64,000 nt of DNA. Origin: Prorocentrum cordatum. Taxonomy: Eukaryota > Sar > Dinophyceae > Prorocentrales > Prorocentraceae. The DNA lies in contig CAUYUJ010004281.1 in the NCBI GenBank assembly GCA_963575745.1, positions 1 through 64,000 of the forward strand, read 5' to 3'. Below the pieces are notes generated by a model that saw only the letters and a program-made list of their open reading frames with translations, did not search any database and was not told the DNA's origin. The translations under genes and the position numbers were made by a program. This document shows positions 31,256-41,596 of this stretch, in pieces. Every line of letters starts with the position of its first letter. The stretch's first letter is position 1.

Positions 31256-31410
31256 GGAAGCGGGAGCATGAGGAGGAGGACGAGGAAGAAGAGGAGACCG
31301 CCGCCGTTGCCGCCGTCGTCGTAGGAAGAGGAGGAGGAGGAGGCGGAGGCGGAGGAGGAGGAGGAGGAGGAGGAGGAGGAACAGGCGGAGGAGGAGGAAG
31401 AGCAGGATGA
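31256..31410 (+). repeat. GAG/GGA triplet tract after an S1 exon
   Basis: Purine triplets with a short GCC/GTC island at 31300-31325. From 31411 to about 31635 nothing else is recognised. Confidence 0.9.
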
Positions 31411-31635
31411 AGCGAAGGACGAAGAGGGAGGGGAAGGAATGAGGAGGTAGGATGGATGCTGTACACATGTGGATGGAGGTAGGAGCTTGGAGGTAGGCTT
31501 CGTTTTGCCACTTGTGAACTGTCAGCCCCAATCAGTGCTCACGCAAATATCCCACCCTCACACCCGCAACCTGTTTGATAAAACCCGTTAGGTTGCGATT
31601 GCGGTTGCCGATTGGATTTTGTTGGCGCATCTCTG

Positions 31636-32150
31636 TAGTCCCCCACGGCGCGCGTCAACTCACGCGCAGGTCGGCCAGCTGTACTGGCACAGATGATGCG
31701 GCCGCGAAGGCGATTACCGATGGGAACTTCCCAATGCGTCTCAAAGGCAGCGCTCTCGCGCGGGCACTTTAGTCAGGTTCGGTGACTCGGTCGGGCACGA
31801 TCTGATGGGCCGCATTGTCACGCGCCCGCTCACGCACAGATCAGCCAGCTGGTTTGGCACAAGTGATGCGGCCGCGAAGGCGATTACCGATGGTAACTTC
31901 CCAACGTGTCTCAAAGGCAGCGCTGGCGCCCAGGCACTTTTAGTCTGGGTCGGTGACTCAGGCGCGCACGATATCATGGGCCCCATTTGCGCGCGCCCGC
32001 TCATTCGCAGATCGACCAGCTGGTTTGACACAAGTGCTGCGGCCGAGATGGCGTTTGCTGATAGGAATTTTCCAGCGCGTCTCAAAGGTCGCGCTGCCAT
32101 GCGGGCACTTCAGTCCGTGTCGGTGTCCCGGGCGAGCGCGATATCATGAC
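31636..32150. repeat. three tandem copies of a 170-bp unit
   Basis: The phrase CAG(A/G)TC(A/G)GCCAGCTG recurs at 31667, 31837 and 32008 (spacing 170 and 171). Each copy is followed by GATGCGGCCGCGAAGGCG or a variant and by CGTCTCAAAGG(C/T)(A/C)GCGCT. Confidence 0.85.
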
Positions 32151-32599
32151 GACGTCGACAATGGCGGGGACGTCGACGACAACGACGATGGCGTTCGCGC
32201 TGATGCGGATGATGAGTAAGTGCACGCCCACAGAAGTCGAACTATCCTGGCATGATCTCGACGTGCGCGCGCGGAAACGTATGTCTCTCCCGCGTGCTAC
32301 CATTTCCAACCATTATGTGTTGTTGGGCCTTCGTTTTGATGAGATGGCGCCCCGCGTCACTCCTGCCTCCTCCTCCTCCCGCTTCTCCCTCCTTCTTTTT
32401 ACGACGCTGCATGTCCAAACTCATGGGAAGGATTGTACCAGTGGAGCCAATAGTACACGCTCGAGATCGTAAAGCAATCATGTGCTACGACATCGGAGTT
32501 CCGGCACTCCGGCGCCCCCCGCCGAGCTCTTCGAGGGCCGCCCCCCCCGGGGCGCACATCGGCGCCTGTCCTGACCTGTCCTGTCTTCTCCGCGTTTTC

Positions 32600-33440
32600 A
32601 TGTCCGCACACACACACCATGCCTCGTGGCCCCATAGGGAGGGAGCTCCACCCGAGGTCCCAGTGGCACAGTCCCCGTGCGTCCCCCCGCCAATTTCGGC
32701 ACTCATCTCACACGCTTCATGGCCAAATAGGGAGCTCCACGCAAGGCCCCAGTAGCGCGGTCCGCATACGTCCACCCGTCCGGCAGCTCCACCCAAGACC
32801 CCAGTGGCACTTTCCGCATGCGCCCCCCTGCTCGTTTCGGCATACCCCTCACACGATTCGTGGCCCCATAAGGAGCTCCACCCAAGGCTCCAGTGGCACA
32901 GTCCGCGTGCGTCCCCCGCCCTTTCTGGCACACTCACACGCTTCGTGGCCCCGTAAGGAGCTCCCACGGCCCCCGTGGCACAGTCTGCATGCATCCCCCC
33001 GCTCATGTCGGCACACCCCTCACACGGTTCGCGGCCTCATGGGCAGCTCCACCCAAGGCCCCAGTGGCACAGTCCGCATGAGTCCCCCCGTCACTTCGGC
33101 ACACCCTTTGCACGCTTCGTGGCCCCGTAGGGAGCACCCAAGGCCCCAGTGCCCCAATGGCACGGTTCGCAAGAGTGTTTGCACACCCCTCAAGCGCTTC
33201 GTGGCCGGAAAAAGAGCTCCGCCCAGGGCCCCAGTGGCAGGGCTCGCATGGTGTACCCGCAACATGTCGGCGCACCCCTCACACGTTCCGTGGCCCCGCA
33301 GGGAGCTCCACCCAAGGCCCCAGTGGCAGGGTCCACATGGCGTACCCGCCCCTGAATAGGCGAATCCCTAACAAGTTTCGACGCTTCGTGGCACCACAGG
33401 GAGCTCCACCGAAGGCGGCATTCACAACCGCGTATGGTTG
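32600..33440. repeat. about ten tandem copies of an 80-90-bp unit
   Basis: The unit reads approximately CACACGCTTCGTGGCCCC, TA(A/G)GGAGCTCCACCCAAGG, CCCCAGTGGCACAGTCCGC, ATGCGTCCCCCCGC and TCATTTCGGCACACCCCT. Copies diverge by substitutions and small deletions. Confidence 0.85.
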
Positions 33441-34084
33441 GGTCTACCGCCAGGCCAAAGGGACAGAGTAGGTGTGCGCGCGATGGTGGTTTAACGTTTT
33501 CGACATGCGCGTGCAAGCGGCCCTGATGGTCTGATTCGGCAGACGGCTAAAAACCGATGGTTCTCCAATTACTTCAGCCAGTGCGTGCGCGCGCAGAATT
33601 GTGGCAACCGTGTTGTTGCAAATGACCAATAGTGCTGATTAGTATTTGGGTAGCCATTCCTTAAATTTGTTGAGCATCATATGTGTTACACGATTGTGAC
33701 GCGCGCGCGGCCGCGCACATGTGTGGGTGTTGTGGCATTTGTTGTAAGGGGTTCTCGGACAATGACATTTGGCATGACCGATTTTCCGCGCATGGTATGA
33801 AATGGCAGGGATGAAACGGGGGTCAATGCCAGGCCCTCCTGGGATGGTATGATATGCTGGGCTTTGGAGCACAAGCGGTGAACCAAAATCAGATGGAAAT
33901 GGCTGTCTCCCAAGGGGTATCAATTACCCCCGGGGGGGGGAGAGGGTGGTGGATCCGATTCTGTTGAACATTGAATACAGGAGGTAGGCGGCACACTGTA
34001 GGAAGTTGCTAGGATGCCACAGGTATATGGTCGTAGGTACAAGCTGTGGAGTAGGAGGCAGGATGTGGACAAGCATCCCCTCCT
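33441..34084. other. no gene recognised
   Basis: Moderately AT-richer single-copy-looking DNA. Short minus-strand frames (33639-33923) have ordinary composition but no start, splice or domain support. Confidence 0.5.
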
Positions 34085-35030
34085 CGTCCTCCTTCTCGTC
34101 CTCATCTCCTTCTTCCCTTCTGCTTCTTCTCCGCCGAATCCCATTTCATACCTTATCCTCAGCCTGCATCCTTCTCCTCGTGATTATCCTCCTCCTCCCC
34201 CTCCTTCCCCTCGTCCTCGCTCCTCCTCCTCCTCCTCCAAATTGCCTCCCGTGAAGCAGGTCGACGCCCTTAACAACGGCGTTGACTAACATGCCCAAAT
34301 ATTCTTGCGTGCTTCCTCCTCCGCCTGACGCAGCGCGGCCCTGCGGTTGGCGTACTCCTGCTGCCCCGAGTTGGGTATCGTGAGGCCTCGGCACCCTCAT
34401 GGTATTGGCGTTCCTCCTTTGCCCCTATCGTCCCACTCTTCTCCTTCCTACCACTCCTCTCCTTCCTCCCTTCTCCATCCTTCCACTCCTGCTCTCCTCC
34501 TCCCCTCCTACTCTTCTCCTTCCTCCCACTCCTTCCTCCCACTCTTCTCCATCCTCCCCTCCTACTCCGCGATTCTCCACCTCGATTTTCCTACCCCTCC
34601 TCGATTCCCCTCCTCGATCCTCCTCCTCGATCCTCCTCCTCGATCCTCCTCCTTGATCCTCCTCCCCCTCCTCGGTTCTCCTCCTAGATCCTCGATGTCT
34701 GGTGTCTAGCTGCCCTCTGTGCGTGGGCGTGTTCGGCCCTCCTTCCCCCCCCCTCCATGGTCCTGCCCCCCCGTGCAGAGGTGGAGAAGCTCCTGCCCTC
34801 CGAGGAGCCGGGCAGACCGAATCCCCCCTCGCGCCGCGTGCAGGCCAGGGTGTGCAGAGGGCCTCCCCTTCCTTGCTGCCCTTCTGACCCCCATCCTTCC
34901 ATGCCTCCCCCCCCTCCTCCACCACCCCTTCCTGATTCTCCTCCTTTCCCCTCTCGCTCCTCCTCCCATGCCTCCCCCTCCCCCTCCTCCACCCCTTCCT
35001 GATTTATCCTCCTCCCTTTTCCTCCGCCTT
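34085..35030. repeat. TCC/CTC-rich tracts
   Basis: Irregular TCC-rich stretches at 34085-34235, 34410-34690 (with a GATCCTCCTCCTC sub-repeat) and 34900-35020. They border the 3' side of the minus-strand element. Confidence 0.8.
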
Positions 35031-35726
35031 CATGCGAGCCGACCTTCGGGCCGCCCCTGATGCCGCCTCGCCAGATGAGCTGCATCTGCACCGACCTGTC
35101 CAAGAGGCCAACCTTGCCAATGGGTTTGTGCGCGTCTGGGCAGGCGGGGTTATGGCAGCCCTTCCAGCTCGAGTTGCCCCAGAAGATGATGCGGCCGCTG
35201 GTGGGCGACCTGCGGCGGTGGTCAAGGCTACGGCCGTACTCCTTGCGCGAGAGGGCCTTGCCCCAGAGTCCTGCGCTGCCTTGGCCACCTCCCTCCTGTG
35301 CTCCGCCTCCGCCTCCCCGGCCGCCTCCGCCGCCCCCTGCTCCTGCCTTCGGGCGCCCCGAGCCTGCCAGCTGCGGGTGCGGCTGTGCGGCGGACGAGCG
35401 CAGCGCCATCTGCCACTGCGACCTCTGCAGCTTGTTGTGGTGCCTGACCTTGATGTCCGTCATGAAGAACTGGGGGGGTCGTCCAGGAAGAAGGCGCGCG
35501 GCATCCTGAGCCACGCCGAGGGATCCTCTGGGCTCCTCGGCGCTTGGCACGCGAACTTGACATTGCCCCAGCTCGGGTTGTCGTCAGCCAGCAGACGCGA
35601 GCGGAGCATCCTGAGCTCCTCGCACCACCTGCCAGGGAGCTCGCACCAGACGCTGAAGATCACCTGGAGCGGCCACGCGTGGTCGGCCTCGTCATTGAGC
35701 TTCATGAGGGCTTCGGCGGCGTCCAC
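35030..35726 (-). pseudogene. C-terminal zinc-knuckle region of the minus-strand element
   Basis: MDAAEALMKLNDEADHAWPL leads into SVWCELPGRWCEELRMLRSR and LRMPRAFFLDDPPSSS; the next phase continues FMTDIKVRHHNKLQRSQWQM. After a Gly-rich gap comes IIFWGNSSWKGCHNPACPDA followed by HKPIG, a C-x4-C-x3-H knuckle (about 35118-35185). This resembles CCCH fingers in gag proteins of dinoflagellate retroelements. Confidence 0.45.
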
Positions 35727-36549
35727 CTGTGACTTTTAATGCTCCTGGCCGTAGAAGCCAGGCCCAGGCCCACCACTCCCTCTTGGAGTCTTGGATCCGC
35801 TGCTGCACAGTCGTGGCGTGCCTCGGCCTGGTCTCCAGCTTGCAGTCCTTGGGCGGCTCGAAGTTGTCCGTGTCCACCTCCGACGTCTTAGGGACGCTGG
35901 CGCAGCTGAGGCAGTAGTCGGGGAGGTGCATATGATCGCGGCCCCCGTGCTGGAAGGCCGCGAACCCGTGCGCTGTGGCGTCGGCGATGTTCACCGGGAA
36001 CTTGATGGATCGGAACAGCGGGCGCGCGTTCTGGTCAGCCGATCTCGGCCCATGGAGCGCGTCTTTGCCCACCAGACATGGGCAGAGCGCCACGTGGAAA
36101 CTGCCGCAGCCGCGCGCCAGGTAGACGAGCTGCTGCTCGGCCCGCCCGATGCCCGCCAGCGCGCCCTCGGCCGCGCCTTTTGGCTCCTCCGAGTGCCTCT
36201 TGGCCCGTCCCAGCTCGCACACCAGCTTCTCCAGGCCCAGGCCGGTCTCGGTGGTGGGCTGCGGCCCCGCGAGCGTCCTCGCCTCCATGGGCACCCCGAG
36301 GTCTCGTCGCTGCTTCAACGAACGACCTCGTGCCCTCGTGCTCCCGCGGCGCCGACGCTCTTGTGCCAGCCGTGCCCCAGAACGAGACGGGGTCCAGGCG
36401 GGGCGGCGACGGCCCAGCGGCGGGCCCCTGGCCAAACCCGACGAAGCCCAGCCCTGGGGGCGACGCTGGGAGCCGCGGCGCCACCGCTGGCGGGGGTGTC
36501 GCTGCTGGCGGAGGGGGAGCCGGGGCTGCCTCCCAATGCTCCCGGGCAC
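35692..36549 (-). CDS. unrecognised protein region of the minus-strand element
   Basis: From about residue 85 the frame is convincingly protein-like: TETGLGLEKLVCELGRAKRH, EQQLVYLARGCGSFHVALCP, FRSIKFPVNIADATAHGFAA, HLPDYCLSCASVPKTSEVDT and HATTVQQRIQDSKREWWAWA. The N-terminal part is Arg-rich and probably belongs to another phase. Two Cys pairs (LSC, CPC) could bind metal. No family recognised. Confidence 0.45.
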   Translation of the reverse strand: MPGSIGRQPRLPLRQQRHPRQRWRRGSQRRPQGWASSGLARGPPLGRRRPAWTPSRSGARLAQERRRRGSTRARGRSLKQRRDLGVPMEARTLAGPQPTTETGLGLEKLVCELGRAKRHSEEPKGAAEGALAGIGRAEQQLVYLARGCGSFHVALCPCLVGKDALHGPRSADQNARPLFRSIKFPVNIADATAHGFAAFQHGGRDHMHLPDYCLSCASVPKTSEVDTDNFEPPKDCKLETRPRHATTVQQRIQDSKREWWAWAWLLRPGALKVTGGRRRSPHEAQ

Positions 36550-36826
36550 CTCCCGAGTGCGGTCCTCCTCCTCGCTCGAGCTCTTTGCGCCGAGCGGCCT
36601 GGCATCCTGGGAGAAGGCTCAACCCGACGTCGCTGACCACTCCCTCGAGCGGCGCATCCGCGGCCCCGATGAGCTCCGCCAAGAACTCAAATGGGGCCCG
36701 CACCTGTGTCGGCCGCCATAGCGCGCCTCGCGCTTCTCATCCGACTGGCCCTCAGCCCTCCTGAGCAGGTGCCCCTCGATGAGCGCGGCCCTCGGGTCTG
36801 CGCGGCGCTGCGCCCCGTCCCTCTCC

Positions 36827-37820
36827 TCAGCCCGCCTCAGCCTCTTGTCGAGGTCGTCCTTCGCGCCCCTCCTGCTCGGCGTGGCGCTCCTGCTCCTGGA
36901 CCTCGCTCACCTCGCCAGGTGGTGCCAGCTCCTGTCGTGTATGATCGCGTCCAAGGAGGCGTGGCCGAGACTTGTCGCCGTCGTAATTCGCACCGTCGCC
37001 GTAGTCAGACAAGCGAGAAGTCACCCCTGCCTTCCAGCAAATGGCCGGGGGCTGCGCGCTGATGAACTCGTCGAGCAGCTCCGACCTCGGCTCTGGTAGA
37101 GCGCCATCTGGGATGGAGAAGATGGCATTCAGCCCGACCGCCTCCACGTCTGTCCTGGGGTGGTCGTCGTCTGCGCCTTGGGGAGGGCCCACGAACTCGG
37201 CCAGAAAGCTGTAGTAAGCTCGCCAACCCGCGGCCGCGAATCAGCCAAGGGGTCGCGCGCGTGCACCAGCCACGCCGTGTCCGCGGCGACCTTGGCTGCT
37301 GGACTGCTCCTGCGCGTAGCCGATGGCTGTCGCTCAGGTTCCGTGCTCTGCCTCCTCGCCCGCCGCTTGCCGTCCTCCTCCGGCTGCGGCGCGGTTGACC
37401 GGCTGCGCCAGCCCACCGCCCGATCCGCAGCGTGCGCCGCGCAGAGGGGGGAAGCCGCCCTTCTCGGTGGTCTTCTCGCGGAAGCAGTTGAAACGGGCGC
37501 GCTTCCCCTGAGCTGCCTGGGCATCGTAGGACTGGGCGTGGCACGTGCAGGCCCTGAACGAGCGCGCGCCATTCACGCGCGTCGGAGATGGCGGCGTCCT
37601 CGACCAGCCTCAGCACGGGCTCCTTCCTCGCCGGGGCCCGACAGCCCTTGGCACGCAGCGCCTGCGCGCCTCCAGTAGTCCGGAAGGCGATCCTGTCCGC
37701 CTCGCGCACGTCCTCGCTCGGCTCCGACTCGGTCTCCGAGTTGGGGTCCATCACTACCGCCCTGGTCGAGCCGCCGCCCGGGCGTGGGCGCCTGGCCTCC
37801 ACCTCCAGGCTGAACAGCAT
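36827..37820 (-). pseudogene. frameshifted middle region of the minus-strand element
   Basis: Plausible protein alternates between phases: DPNSETESEPSEDVREADRI (37820 end), FRACTCHAQSYDAQAAQGKR and FNCFREKTTEKGGFPP (about 37560-37450), then DVEAVGLNAIFSIPDGALPE and LLDEFISAQPPAICWKAGVT (about 37150-37020), then a Glu/Gln-rich coil to 36827. At least three frame changes are needed. Confidence 0.4.
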
Positions 37821-37968
37821 TCGCGCGCCCTTCTAGCAAGCCCCGCCAGTCCCCGGCACGTCCAAGAGCAGCATGATCTGCTCCCCGTCCTGGCTCGTCC
37901 CGCAGGCGTGAGCTTGGCCAGGTCGGACACGTTGATAGTGGAGTTGTGGCCGACAGCGCACGACGATC

Positions 37969-38598
37969 CTACGTGGGCCATGGGCCTGTCGCCTGGAGGA
38001 AGGTGCACGGCGTCGCCGAGCACAAGTGCACCAGGCCGACCCCGTCGTCGCCTCGTGTGGCCTCCAAGTCGGCCTTGAGGTGCCGATGCGAGCTGCCCTT
38101 GACCTCGTGGACGTACCCGCGGCGGGTGATGCGGCTGCCTTTGATGAGCCCCTGCTCCAGCCGCGCAACCGCCCCGCCCGACTTGATGATGAGGTCCTTG
38201 AGCATCATGTTCTCCGAACTGCCCCCTCGCGCCCTCACCTCCTCCTTGACGTAGTCGGCGTCGACGGCTTCGGTCTCATCCGGACCGTGCCAGGTCAGAG
38301 CAGCACCAGGCTTGCCGTCCTGGGCGACCTGCGCGTTATGACCCGTCTTGCTGCCCTTGACGAAGCCGTGCAGAGTCGTGAAGACCAACGTGCAGTACGT
38401 CCAGGCCGTGCGCAGGACCCATGCAATGAGGCTGATCGCAGAGCAGAGGATGGTGATCACCCCTGCGACTGCCACACTCATGGCGAGCCAGTGGAGACGC
38501 GCACAGTATCGCCCATGACATTCACCATGCCCATGAGGAAGGCGATCACTTGGTGGAGCATAGCCCCCATCGCGTGGCCAACCCTCTCTCCCAACCAT
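37969..38598 (-). CDS. transmembrane segment and conserved-looking domain of the minus-strand element
   Basis: MSVAVAGVITILCSAISLIA followed by WVLRTAWTYCTLVFTTLHGF gives one or two plausible membrane helices. Downstream, TWHGPDETEAVDADYVKEEV, NMMLKDLIIKSGGAVARLEQ and GYVHEVKGSSHRHLKADLEA have the mixed charge and hydrophobicity of a folded domain. The frame then changes near 38000 (GSSCAVGHNSTINVSDLAKL in the neighbouring phase). Function unknown. Confidence 0.45.
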   Translation of the reverse strand: MVGREGWPRDGGYAPPSDRLPHGHGECHGRYCARLHWLAMSVAVAGVITILCSAISLIAWVLRTAWTYCTLVFTTLHGFVKGSKTGHNAQVAQDGKPGAALTWHGPDETEAVDADYVKEEVRARGGSSENMMLKDLIIKSGGAVARLEQGLIKGSRITRRGYVHEVKGSSHRHLKADLEATRGDDGVGLVHLCSATPCTFLQATGPWPT

Positions 38599-39452
38599 TT
38601 GAGCGCGGCCTCGAACCAGGCGTTGGCCAGGGCGAGCCCGCTTGGCTCAACGCCGCCCTCGGCGGGATCAGCGTCTGGTGGGCTGCCTGAGGGCGAAGGC
38701 GCTTCCTCGGCAGGCGCGCCTTCCTCTCCTCCTGCTGGCGGCTCCTCTGGCGGTCGGTGGCGGCGCGACGGCGGGGCGCAGCGCTGGCGCGGGAGGCTGC
38801 TGCTCGCCTGCCGGAGGCTGCTCCGGTTCCTCAGGCGCCCTCCTTTCCGCTGGCCGCGACCCTGGCGCCCCGGGGGCGGGCTCTGCTCCACCCCGTCGCA
38901 GTAGAATGCGAGGTAGTAATTCTTCTCGTGGGGGCAGCGCGCCCGCCCGAGCCGGCCATGGCCGCGGTGGCGGGCTCGTGGTCGGGGGCGCTTCGGGCCG
39001 CGGTGCCGCTGCCTCCTCCTGCTGCTCCGTCTCTGCAGGCAGCTCGGTGTCGGCTGGCTGGCCTCCCGCGGCCTCCTCCGTGCAGCTGCGCCGTAGCAGA
39101 ACTGCGCTTCGAAGCTGGTGCGATCGTGCGCCTCCTCAGCTCCGTCGTCACTATCGGCGCCTGGCTCCTCACGCGCATGGCCCTCGCTGGGCCTTGGCAC
39201 GTAGCTGGCTGCAGCAGAGAAGGCGGCCGACAACCCCGCGCCCAGGGAGGCGTCTAGCCATCTAAGCGTGGCCACCACTGCGGTGGAGACGATGCACTCG
39301 AGGGAGACGTGCCGCATCCTCGCCGCGAAGCCGTGCAGCCGCGCCCAGCGGCTGGCGCCTCGCCGCTCAGGCGGCTCCTCGCCCTGGCGCCCTGTAGCTC
39401 GGTCTCCACCGGCCACCGCGGGCCGCGCGACCCCTCCGGTCGCCGCCCGCAC
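38478..39452 (-). pseudogene. N-terminal part of the minus-strand element, hydrophobic segments
   Basis: The frame opens RAATGGVARPAVAGG and contains MRHVSLECIVSTAVVATLRW followed by LDASLGAGLSAAFSAAASYV, a hydrophobic stretch. A variable acidic and Arg/Pro-rich region comes next, then LALANAWFEAALKWLGERVG and MLHQVIAFLMGMVNVMGDTV, a second hydrophobic segment. The middle part is probably in another phase, since it is Arg-rich here. No homologous family recognised. Confidence 0.4.
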
Positions 39453-39870
39453 TGGAGGGGAGTCCTGGCCCGACCACTACCCAGCACTCCTCGGACTGCC
39501 TGGCCCAGGCCGCAGGCCAGGCAGGCGAGCTATGGCCCCGCCCGCCCACCCTTGAAAGAACTCTGGGCACCGCAGGTGCCCTTGAGCAGGGAGGAGGGAA
39601 GGGGGAGGAAGCACGAGCAGAGGAGAGGCTGCGAGGGGTGAGAGAACCTGCTGCTCTAGCGAACGTCTCACCCTGCGGGGGCGGCCGGAGAAGCTGTGGG
39701 CCATGCGCAGACCCCGTGCCGTCGAGAGGCCGCGGCTCTTGGCGGGGCGGCCCGTGGCTCTGCGCCGCCTGGCCGGGCAGCACTACGATCCGTCACCAGG
39801 ATCCCCCTCACCCCCTCCTCCCGACGCTTCCCCCTCCTCTCAAGCAGTGGCGAAACGTCCTGGCTCGCCT
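39453..39870. other. no gene recognised
   Basis: GC-rich sequence. Minus-strand frames continue from the element at 39452 but become Arg/Pro/Gly-rich. Nothing supports a feature. Confidence 0.4.
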
Positions 39871-39875
39871 ATAGC

Positions 39876-40035
39876 CCTACCAAACCATGTTCTAAGAACC
39901 TCTTGTGGTTTCCACGAAATGTTCTGAGAACATTTCTGGCGGAGTCTGTCTTGTTTTATCACATCGGGTTTCTGTTTTAAGAAATTTGTTTTGATCTTAG
40001 AACATTTGCGGGTTCTAAGAACATTTCGTGGTAGG
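39876..40035. mobile_element. 160-bp MITE-like element with 25-bp terminal inverted repeats
   Basis: The 25-bp ends (39876-39900, containing CATGTTCTAAGAACC, and 40011-40035, containing GGTTCTAAGAACATTTCG) are reverse complements with about three differences. Internal copies of GTTCTNAGAAC-like phrases recur at 39920-39935 and 39995-40005. The element is strikingly AT-rich against its surroundings and has no coding capacity, which fits a miniature inverted-repeat transposable element. A target-site duplication was not established. Confidence 0.7.
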
Positions 40036-40140
40036 ACCATGGGATTGCTGGGACGGTCGGTCCCTGCTCAATCCTCCCTGTCCCCCCGCCTCCTTCGGCG
40101 CGTCCGCGACAGATAGAGATGCATCATCAACAAAAACGGT

Positions 40141-40345
40141 TGCTTCATCCTCATCCTCCCTCCCTCCCTCCTCCTCCCTCCTCCTACCCCCCGTCCTCCA
40201 TCCAATCCTCCTCCTCCTCCTCCTCCTCCCTCTCCTCCTCCTCCTCCTCCTCCTCCTCCTCCTCCCTCCTCCTCCCCCCTCCCCCTCCTCCTCCTCCTCC
40301 TCCTCCTCCTCCTCCTCCTCCTCCTCCTCCCTTTCCATTCGCCTC
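40141..40345. repeat. (TCC)n tract upstream of an S1 exon
   Basis: TCC triplets, densest at 40206-40330, end about 120 bases before the exon at 40464. Confidence 0.9.
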
Positions 40346-40463
40346 GCTCCTCGTACCTCCTCGCCATTCTGTCCGCTCGTTCTCCACGCTCCTTCTCTCT
40401 GCTCATTCTCGCCTCGCCCTCGTCCTCCCCCGCGCTCCCTGCTCGCCCCCCCGCCCTCCCGAG

Positions 40464-40590
40464 GAGCTCCGGGGCCTGACGGTCGAGAGCGTGGACGGCG
40501 AGCTGGCGCAGGTCCGCGTCGCTTTCGCCGCCCTGGCCGACCTCGTGGCCGGGCGGATGGCCGCGCCGCCGCAGCCCCAGCGGCAGCTGG
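40464..40590 (+). CDS. S1-module gene, exon (second half of an S1 domain)
   Basis: After CCGCCCTCCCGAG the frame reads ELRGLTVESVDGELAQVRVA then FAALADLVAGR, the G-x-V..VD closing half of an S1 domain plus the same D-L-V-A-G-R linker as the exon at 25480. It complements the half-domain ending at 31221 in phase 0. The 3' end is uncertain; coding look persists through PQPQRQLADLP to about 40590, and no clear donor was chosen. Confidence 0.6.
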
Positions 40591-40699
40591 CGGACCTGCC
40601 CTCCGCGCTTCCTCCTCCGTGCCCCTGGGGCGCACAGCTTCCTGCGTCTGCCTCCTCCCACCTCCCTCCGCTCCGTCCCTCCTCCCTCCCTCCCCCCCC

Positions 40700-41092
40700 C
40701 GTCCCCTCTCCCCCTCGGGGAGCTTCTCCTCCTCCTCCTCCTCCTCCTCCTCCTCCTCCTCCTCCTCCTCCTTCCTCGCGCATCTCTCCTCTCGCCCCCC
40801 TCCTCTTCCCGTCCTCCTCCTCGTCTTCGTTGTTGTCCTCCTCCTCCTCCTCCTCCTCCTCCTCCTCCTCCTCCCTCTCCTCCTCCTGCCCCTCCTCCTC
40901 CGTCGCGCCTGGGGTCAGACCTGCCCATCGCTCGGCCGCGGTGGCGGGGGCGGCCGCGGCCGCGCCCTGTGCTGGCGGCCGCCGGCGTGGTCCACCCTGC
41001 CCCTGCCGCGCGCCCTCCCTCCTCGTCCTCCTCCTCCTCCCTCCTCCTCCTCCTCCTCCTCCTCCTCCTCCTCCTCCTGCCTCCTCCTCCTC
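40700..41092. repeat. (TCC)n tracts
   Basis: TCC-rich blocks at 40727-40775, 40815-40905 and 41020-41092, separated by GC-rich spacers. At 41088-41110 the phrase TCGCCGTTTTGGCTCTTGAG loosely resembles the spliced leader just before LINE copy C. Confidence 0.85.
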
Positions 41093-41344
41093 GCCGTTTT
41101 GGCTCTTGAGGCTGGCGCCTCCAGAGCGACTGCTGACGTTTTTCAGAGCGGCGCGTCAGCAGGAGATAGCAGTTAACAGCGGTTCTACCTCGGGCATACC
41201 TCCGCCCTCGGCCCATGCCCCGCCGCGTGGGGGCAAGAGCCGAGCCGGCGCAGGGGGCCATGTCAGCGGCGGCGGCGGCGGCGCGAGAGGCGGCGGCTCC
41301 GCCTGGGCTCAGGGGCCTCCACGGCCCTGGTGGCCCCCAGGCGG

Positions 41345-41572
41345 CGGCGCGGGCAGCTGCGCGGCAGTGGTGCTTCCGGGGCCCAAGTCGCCACAGTGGG
41401 GCTGCAGTTGCGGGGAGGCTCGCAACTGGGCCTCGCGCCTGTCCTGCCGCAAATGCGGGCGGCCAGCGCCCCTGGCGGTCCGCCAGCGCGCCTACGAGGC
41501 GATGCGAAGAAGGCTAAGGCTGAGGCCCCCAAGCCGGAGGCGGCGGCTGCGTCCAGGGCTGCAGCGGGGTAG
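41345..41572 (+). pseudogene. LINE C zinc-finger N-terminus
   Basis: PKSPQWGCSCGEARNWASRL followed by SCRKCGRPAP is a RanBP2-type finger: W-x-C-x-C-G, an Asn four residues after the Gly, and C-x2-C. The coding look then moves to another phase with DAKKAKAEAPKPEAAAASRA and a TAG at 41570-41572. Confidence 0.55.
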
Positions 41573-41596
41573 CCGGGCGCTGAGGTGCCGCTGGCC

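Larger units (their letters stand above)
35030..39452 (-). mobile_element. minus-strand element encoding a membrane protein and a zinc-knuckle protein
   Basis: Read right to left, protein-like frames follow one another with frequent frame changes. First comes a region with hydrophobic segments (39452-37969), then an acidic/helical region (37820-36827) and a well-composed frame (36549-35692). The last part has a C-x4-C-x3-H knuckle (35726-35030), after which the sequence dissolves into TCC repeats. No RT or integrase is present. The zinc knuckle suggests the gag-like part of a retroelement; the membrane segments are unexpected there. Confidence 0.45.

Noticed and set aside
32600-33440. Possible CRISPR-like array
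   Set aside because: The units are contiguous diverged tandem repeats without regular unique spacers, and the genome is eukaryotic.
33639-33923. Small minus-strand ORF with ordinary amino-acid composition
   Set aside because: No homologous motif, no splice sites and no neighbouring exon; chance cannot be excluded.
40068-41261. 397-codon minus-strand frame rich in Arg, Gly and Glu
   Set aside because: It is the reverse complement of (TCC)n tracts and overlaps the plus-strand S1 exon, which has better evidence.
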